DNA from: Lutibacter litoralis
GTDB lineage: Bacteria > Bacteroidota > Bacteroidia > Flavobacteriales > Flavobacteriaceae
Direction: 5' to 3'
Assembly: GCF_014646675.1 (NCBI RefSeq)
Contig: NZ_BMNS01000008.1
Span: 66,910-130,909, forward strand
Length of the DNA stretch: 64,000 nt
Shown: piece after piece, positions 61,359 through 64,000 of the stretch
How the letters are laid out: each line of letters begins with the position of its first letter
Numbering within the stretch: the stretch's first letter is position 1
Notes under the pieces: generated by a model
The model's input: only the letters and a program-made list of their open reading frames with translations
The model's database searches: none
What the model was told of the DNA's origin: nothing
Translations under genes and position numbers: made by a program

Positions 61359-62393
61359 ATGATATATCGGTCAATAATAGGTTTTTTGTCGTTCATTTTA
61401 TTAGTTTCTTGTAAAAGCGAATACAAATTTATTTTAAATACTCCTCAAAAAATTCAAAACAATCAGGAGTTAACTATTTCAATTTCAGAAAAAAACGACA
61501 AACCGATAGATTCTGTTCAATTTTCTATTGGTTCTAAAAAAATTGAGAGTAATGGCACAACTTCAACTTTAAAAATAAATGATTTTAAATTAGGGAAACA
61601 TACTGTTACAGCAATTGTTTTTTATCAGAATAAATCGGAAAAAGTTTCAAAAACCGTTTATTTCATGGCTGACACTGCTCCAGAAATTTTTACTTATAAA
61701 ATTATTAACACCTATCCGCACGATAAAAATGCGTTTACTCAAGGCTTAGAGTACTACAACGGTTATTTATATGAAGGAACTGGACGCAAAGGTCAATCGT
61801 ATATTAGAAAGGTTGATTTAGAAACTGGGAAAGTACTACAACAGAAAGATTTAGATGCTTCGTATTTTGGAGAAGGAATTACCATTTTTAACAATAAAAT
61901 TCACCAGTTAACTTGGCAAAGTGGTATTGGAATTGTGTACAATTTAGAAACCTTTGAGAAGGAAAAGGAATTTAAATATACTAAAAGTCTTCAAGGTTGG
62001 GGATTTGCAAATAATGGCGAACAATTACTAAAAACAGATGGTACGGAACGCATTTGGTTTTTAAACCCAAAAACGTTTATAGAAGAAAGTTACATTGAAG
62101 CTTATACCAATAAAAGAAAGGTTGAAAATCTTAACGAGTTAGAATATATAAATGGCTTAGTTTATGCTAATATTTGGCAACAAAATTCTATTTTAATCAT
62201 CAACCCAAAAAACGGAAAAGTTGAAGGTGTTGCAGATTTAGATGGTTTAAAAAAAGAAATTCTAAAAGAACAAAACCTAACTGATAGCGATGAGGTTTTA
62301 AATGGAATTGCATACGATAAAGAAAATAATCGCCTTTTCGTTACCGGAAAACATTGGGCAAAATTGTACGAAATAGAGTTGATTAAAAAATAA
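61359..62393 (+). CDS. Glutaminyl-peptide cyclotransferase, lipoprotein
   Basis: 344-residue lipoprotein of the plant/bacterial-type glutaminyl cyclase family, a five-bladed beta-propeller forming N-terminal pyroglutamate. I use the ATG at 61359 (MIYRSIIGFLSFILLVSC), with lipidation at Cys18. An N-terminal beta-sandwich-like segment (about 25-110) precedes the propeller, which begins at YPHDKNAFTQGLEYY and includes LYEGTGRKGQS, GIAYDKENNRLFVTGKHW and repeated blades. Pyroglutamate ends protect exported Bacteroidota proteins, whose mature N-terminus is often Gln (for example several proteins here cut at AQ or SQ). The 41-bp gap to the next gene suggests co-transcription. Confidence 0.9.
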   Translation: MIYRSIIGFLSFILLVSCKSEYKFILNTPQKIQNNQELTISISEKNDKPIDSVQFSIGSKKIESNGTTSTLKINDFKLGKHTVTAIVFYQNKSEKVSKTVYFMADTAPEIFTYKIINTYPHDKNAFTQGLEYYNGYLYEGTGRKGQSYIRKVDLETGKVLQQKDLDASYFGEGITIFNNKIHQLTWQSGIGIVYNLETFEKEKEFKYTKSLQGWGFANNGEQLLKTDGTERIWFLNPKTFIEESYIEAYTNKRKVENLNELEYINGLVYANIWQQNSILIINPKNGKVEGVADLDGLKKEILKEQNLTDSDEVLNGIAYDKENNRLFVTGKHWAKLYEIELIKK

Positions 62394-62433
62394 TTTTCTT
62401 TAAATTATTTTTACATTTACCAAAACAACATTT

Positions 62434-63951
62434 ATGCGCTATAATTTTACTTTTTTAATTGTGGTTATTTTAATAATTACAGCTTCTTGTAGAAAAGATT
62501 TTAGCGCAGTTTTAAGTTCTGGAAATTTATCGTTTTCAAAAGATACCGTGTTTTTAGATACCGTTTTTTCCAATATTGGCTCCAGCACCTATAATCTAAA
62601 AGTTTACAATAAACATAACCAAACTATAGCAATACCCTCTATAAAGTTAGAAGATGGAGAAAATTCTAATTACAGATTAAATATTGATGGAATTCCGGGT
62701 AAAACATTTGAAGATGTAAAAATATTAGCCAAGGACAGTATCTATATTTTTATTGAAACTACCATAAATTATAATGAAGTTACAAATCCAATTTATCAAA
62801 ATAAAATTGTTTTTGATACTGGAGAAAATTTACAAGAAGTTTCCATAATTACATTGGTAAAAGATGCACATTTTTTATTTCCATCAAAAAACGCTGAAGG
62901 TTTAATTGAAACTATTACAACTGGTATAGATGCAAGCGGTAAAGCTCTTAAAATAAATGGTTTCTATTTAAATAACAATACTACCTTTACAAATGAAAAA
63001 CCATACGTTATTTATGGTTATTGCGCTGTTCCAGAAAATAAAACACTAACTATAGAAGCTGGTACAAACATTCATTTTCATTCAAATTCTGGAATTATTA
63101 TAGATAGAAATGCGACTTTAATAGTTGAAGGCGATATAAATAATCCAGTAATTTTTGAAGGCGACAGATTAGAACCTCAATTTAGTGATATTCCAGGTCA
63201 ATGGGGAACAATTTGGCTGCGCGCTGGTAGTAAAAATAGTTCCATAAATAATGCAATAATTAAAAATGCTACTGCCGGAATTATTTCAGATTCTATCAGC
63301 AGCAACTCACCTACTTTAACCATAAAAAATACACAAATTTACAACAGTACCAATTTTGGCATTTTAGGAAGGGAAACTAATATTAAAGGAGAAAATTTAG
63401 TGATAAACAATAGTGGACAAGCTTCTTTAGCTTGTATTATTGGTGGAACTTATAATTTTACACATGGTAGTTTTACTAATTTTTGGAATGGTAGTTTGCG
63501 CCAATATCCAAGTGTTTTAATAAATAATTATTTTACTTATAATAACAACGGAGAACAAATTATAGAAACACGAGATTTACAAGCTGCAAACTTTACAAAT
63601 TGCATAATAGATGGTAATTCTAATATTGAATTAGTTTTAGACAAAGTTGATGGAAGTGTATTTAACTATTCGTTTCAGAATAATTTAATAAAATTTAACG
63701 ATTATAATCAAAGTTATAAGGGTATAGTTGAATTTAATTTTGAAGATACAAATCATTATCAAAACAATATTTTTAATGGCAATCCTGATTTTAAATCTGC
63801 TATAAATAATGAATTAATTATTGGTGAAAATTCCGATGCAATTCAAAAAGCATCTTTGCAAGGAACTAATATGGCGCCATATGATATTTTGGGAATACTT
63901 AGAACATCTCCAGCAGATATTGGTGCCTACCAGCATATTATTCTTGATTAA
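62434..63951 (+). CDS. Unknown lipoprotein with right-handed beta-helix character
   Basis: 505-residue predicted lipoprotein (lipobox ITASC, Cys19). Residues about 30-150 look like a beta-sandwich (SNIGSSTYNLKVYNKHNQT). From about 200 on, repeats of hydrophobic-polar strands with Asn, Ile, Thr and Gly (for example NNAIIKNATAGIIS, TLTIKNTQIYNSTNFGILG, LQAANFTNCIIDGN) form the pattern of a pectin-lyase-like beta-helix of about ten rungs. It ends in TSPADIGAYQH, seen in such secreted proteins. No catalytic residues are recognised, so binding or structure is as likely as an enzyme. It follows the cyclotransferase on the same strand. Confidence 0.7.
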   Translation: MRYNFTFLIVVILIITASCRKDFSAVLSSGNLSFSKDTVFLDTVFSNIGSSTYNLKVYNKHNQTIAIPSIKLEDGENSNYRLNIDGIPGKTFEDVKILAKDSIYIFIETTINYNEVTNPIYQNKIVFDTGENLQEVSIITLVKDAHFLFPSKNAEGLIETITTGIDASGKALKINGFYLNNNTTFTNEKPYVIYGYCAVPENKTLTIEAGTNIHFHSNSGIIIDRNATLIVEGDINNPVIFEGDRLEPQFSDIPGQWGTIWLRAGSKNSSINNAIIKNATAGIISDSISSNSPTLTIKNTQIYNSTNFGILGRETNIKGENLVINNSGQASLACIIGGTYNFTHGSFTNFWNGSLRQYPSVLINNYFTYNNNGEQIIETRDLQAANFTNCIIDGNSNIELVLDKVDGSVFNYSFQNNLIKFNDYNQSYKGIVEFNFEDTNHYQNNIFNGNPDFKSAINNELIIGENSDAIQKASLQGTNMAPYDILGILRTSPADIGAYQHIILD

Positions 63952-64000
63952 AAATACTATCACTTTTAATGTGTTTTATAAACTTATCAATTTTTTAAAT

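Overview
The window looks like a chromosomal segment of a marine-type member of the Flavobacteriaceae (Bacteroidota). The evidence is a strongly AT-rich sequence, many Bacteroidota-style -7 promoter boxes (TAnnTTTG), and Bacteroidota gene neighbourhoods: a C-terminal lptD piece, tamB divergent from tsaD, pdhA-pdhC without pdhB, type B L31, and a TonB receptor with a CarboxypepD_reg-like domain. I could not fix the genus. I saw no tRNA, rRNA, CRISPR, insertion sequence or prophage.

Layout. 1-6190: the end of lptD, ridA, and a minus-strand block of mgsA, gap, pfkA and a sugar nucleotidyltransferase. 6215-11748: a giant tamB and the divergent tsaD. 11802-14955: a metal-linked TonB receptor flanked by two cysteine-rich secreted proteins. 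15178-17919: an MscS channel and a 2-oxo acid dehydrogenase E2. 18322-24800: a respiratory electron-transfer cluster made of a six-heme lipoprotein on a collagen-like stalk, a monoheme lipoprotein, a DUF5777-like beta-barrel, a Tat-exported four-cluster FeS protein, an NrfD-like quinol subunit, an unknown membrane-anchored protein and a small cytochrome c. 24877-35430: a complete C5-route heme pathway (hemN, E, L, B, C-D fusion, A; then an AraC regulator, hemH, hemJ). 35756-40037: iorA-iorB plus an ADP-forming acyl-CoA synthetase. 40222-57437: housekeeping genes (recR, pdxH, sixA, ppx, purine phosphorylase, lpxK, NIF3, gcvP, pdhA, pdhC). 57521-60860: a lipoprotein truncated hemoglobin, a BBE-type FAD oxidase and a three-domain AraC regulator. 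The end holds rpmE, a glutaminyl cyclotransferase and a beta-helix-like lipoprotein.

How the parts fit. Cytochrome, heme and 2-oxoacid oxidoreductase genes appear to be tied together by a shared CRP/FNR-type operator (TGA-N6-TCA). In three promoters it lies exactly 29.5 bp before a TAnnTTTA box. A fourth copy lies between hemA and the araC-hemH-hemJ operon. I infer a micro-oxic or anaerobic regulon in which cytochrome assembly, heme supply (with oxygen-independent HemN) and ferredoxin-linked 2-oxoacid oxidation with substrate-level ATP formation are switched on together.

The strongest unexplained signal is an approximately 88-base leader found twice, upstream of iorA and of sixA. Each copy has a short upstream ORF starting MKLA, a conserved 18-mer (16 of 18 identical), and a CATGTG that can pair with the CACATG containing the start codon across an identical 23-base loop.
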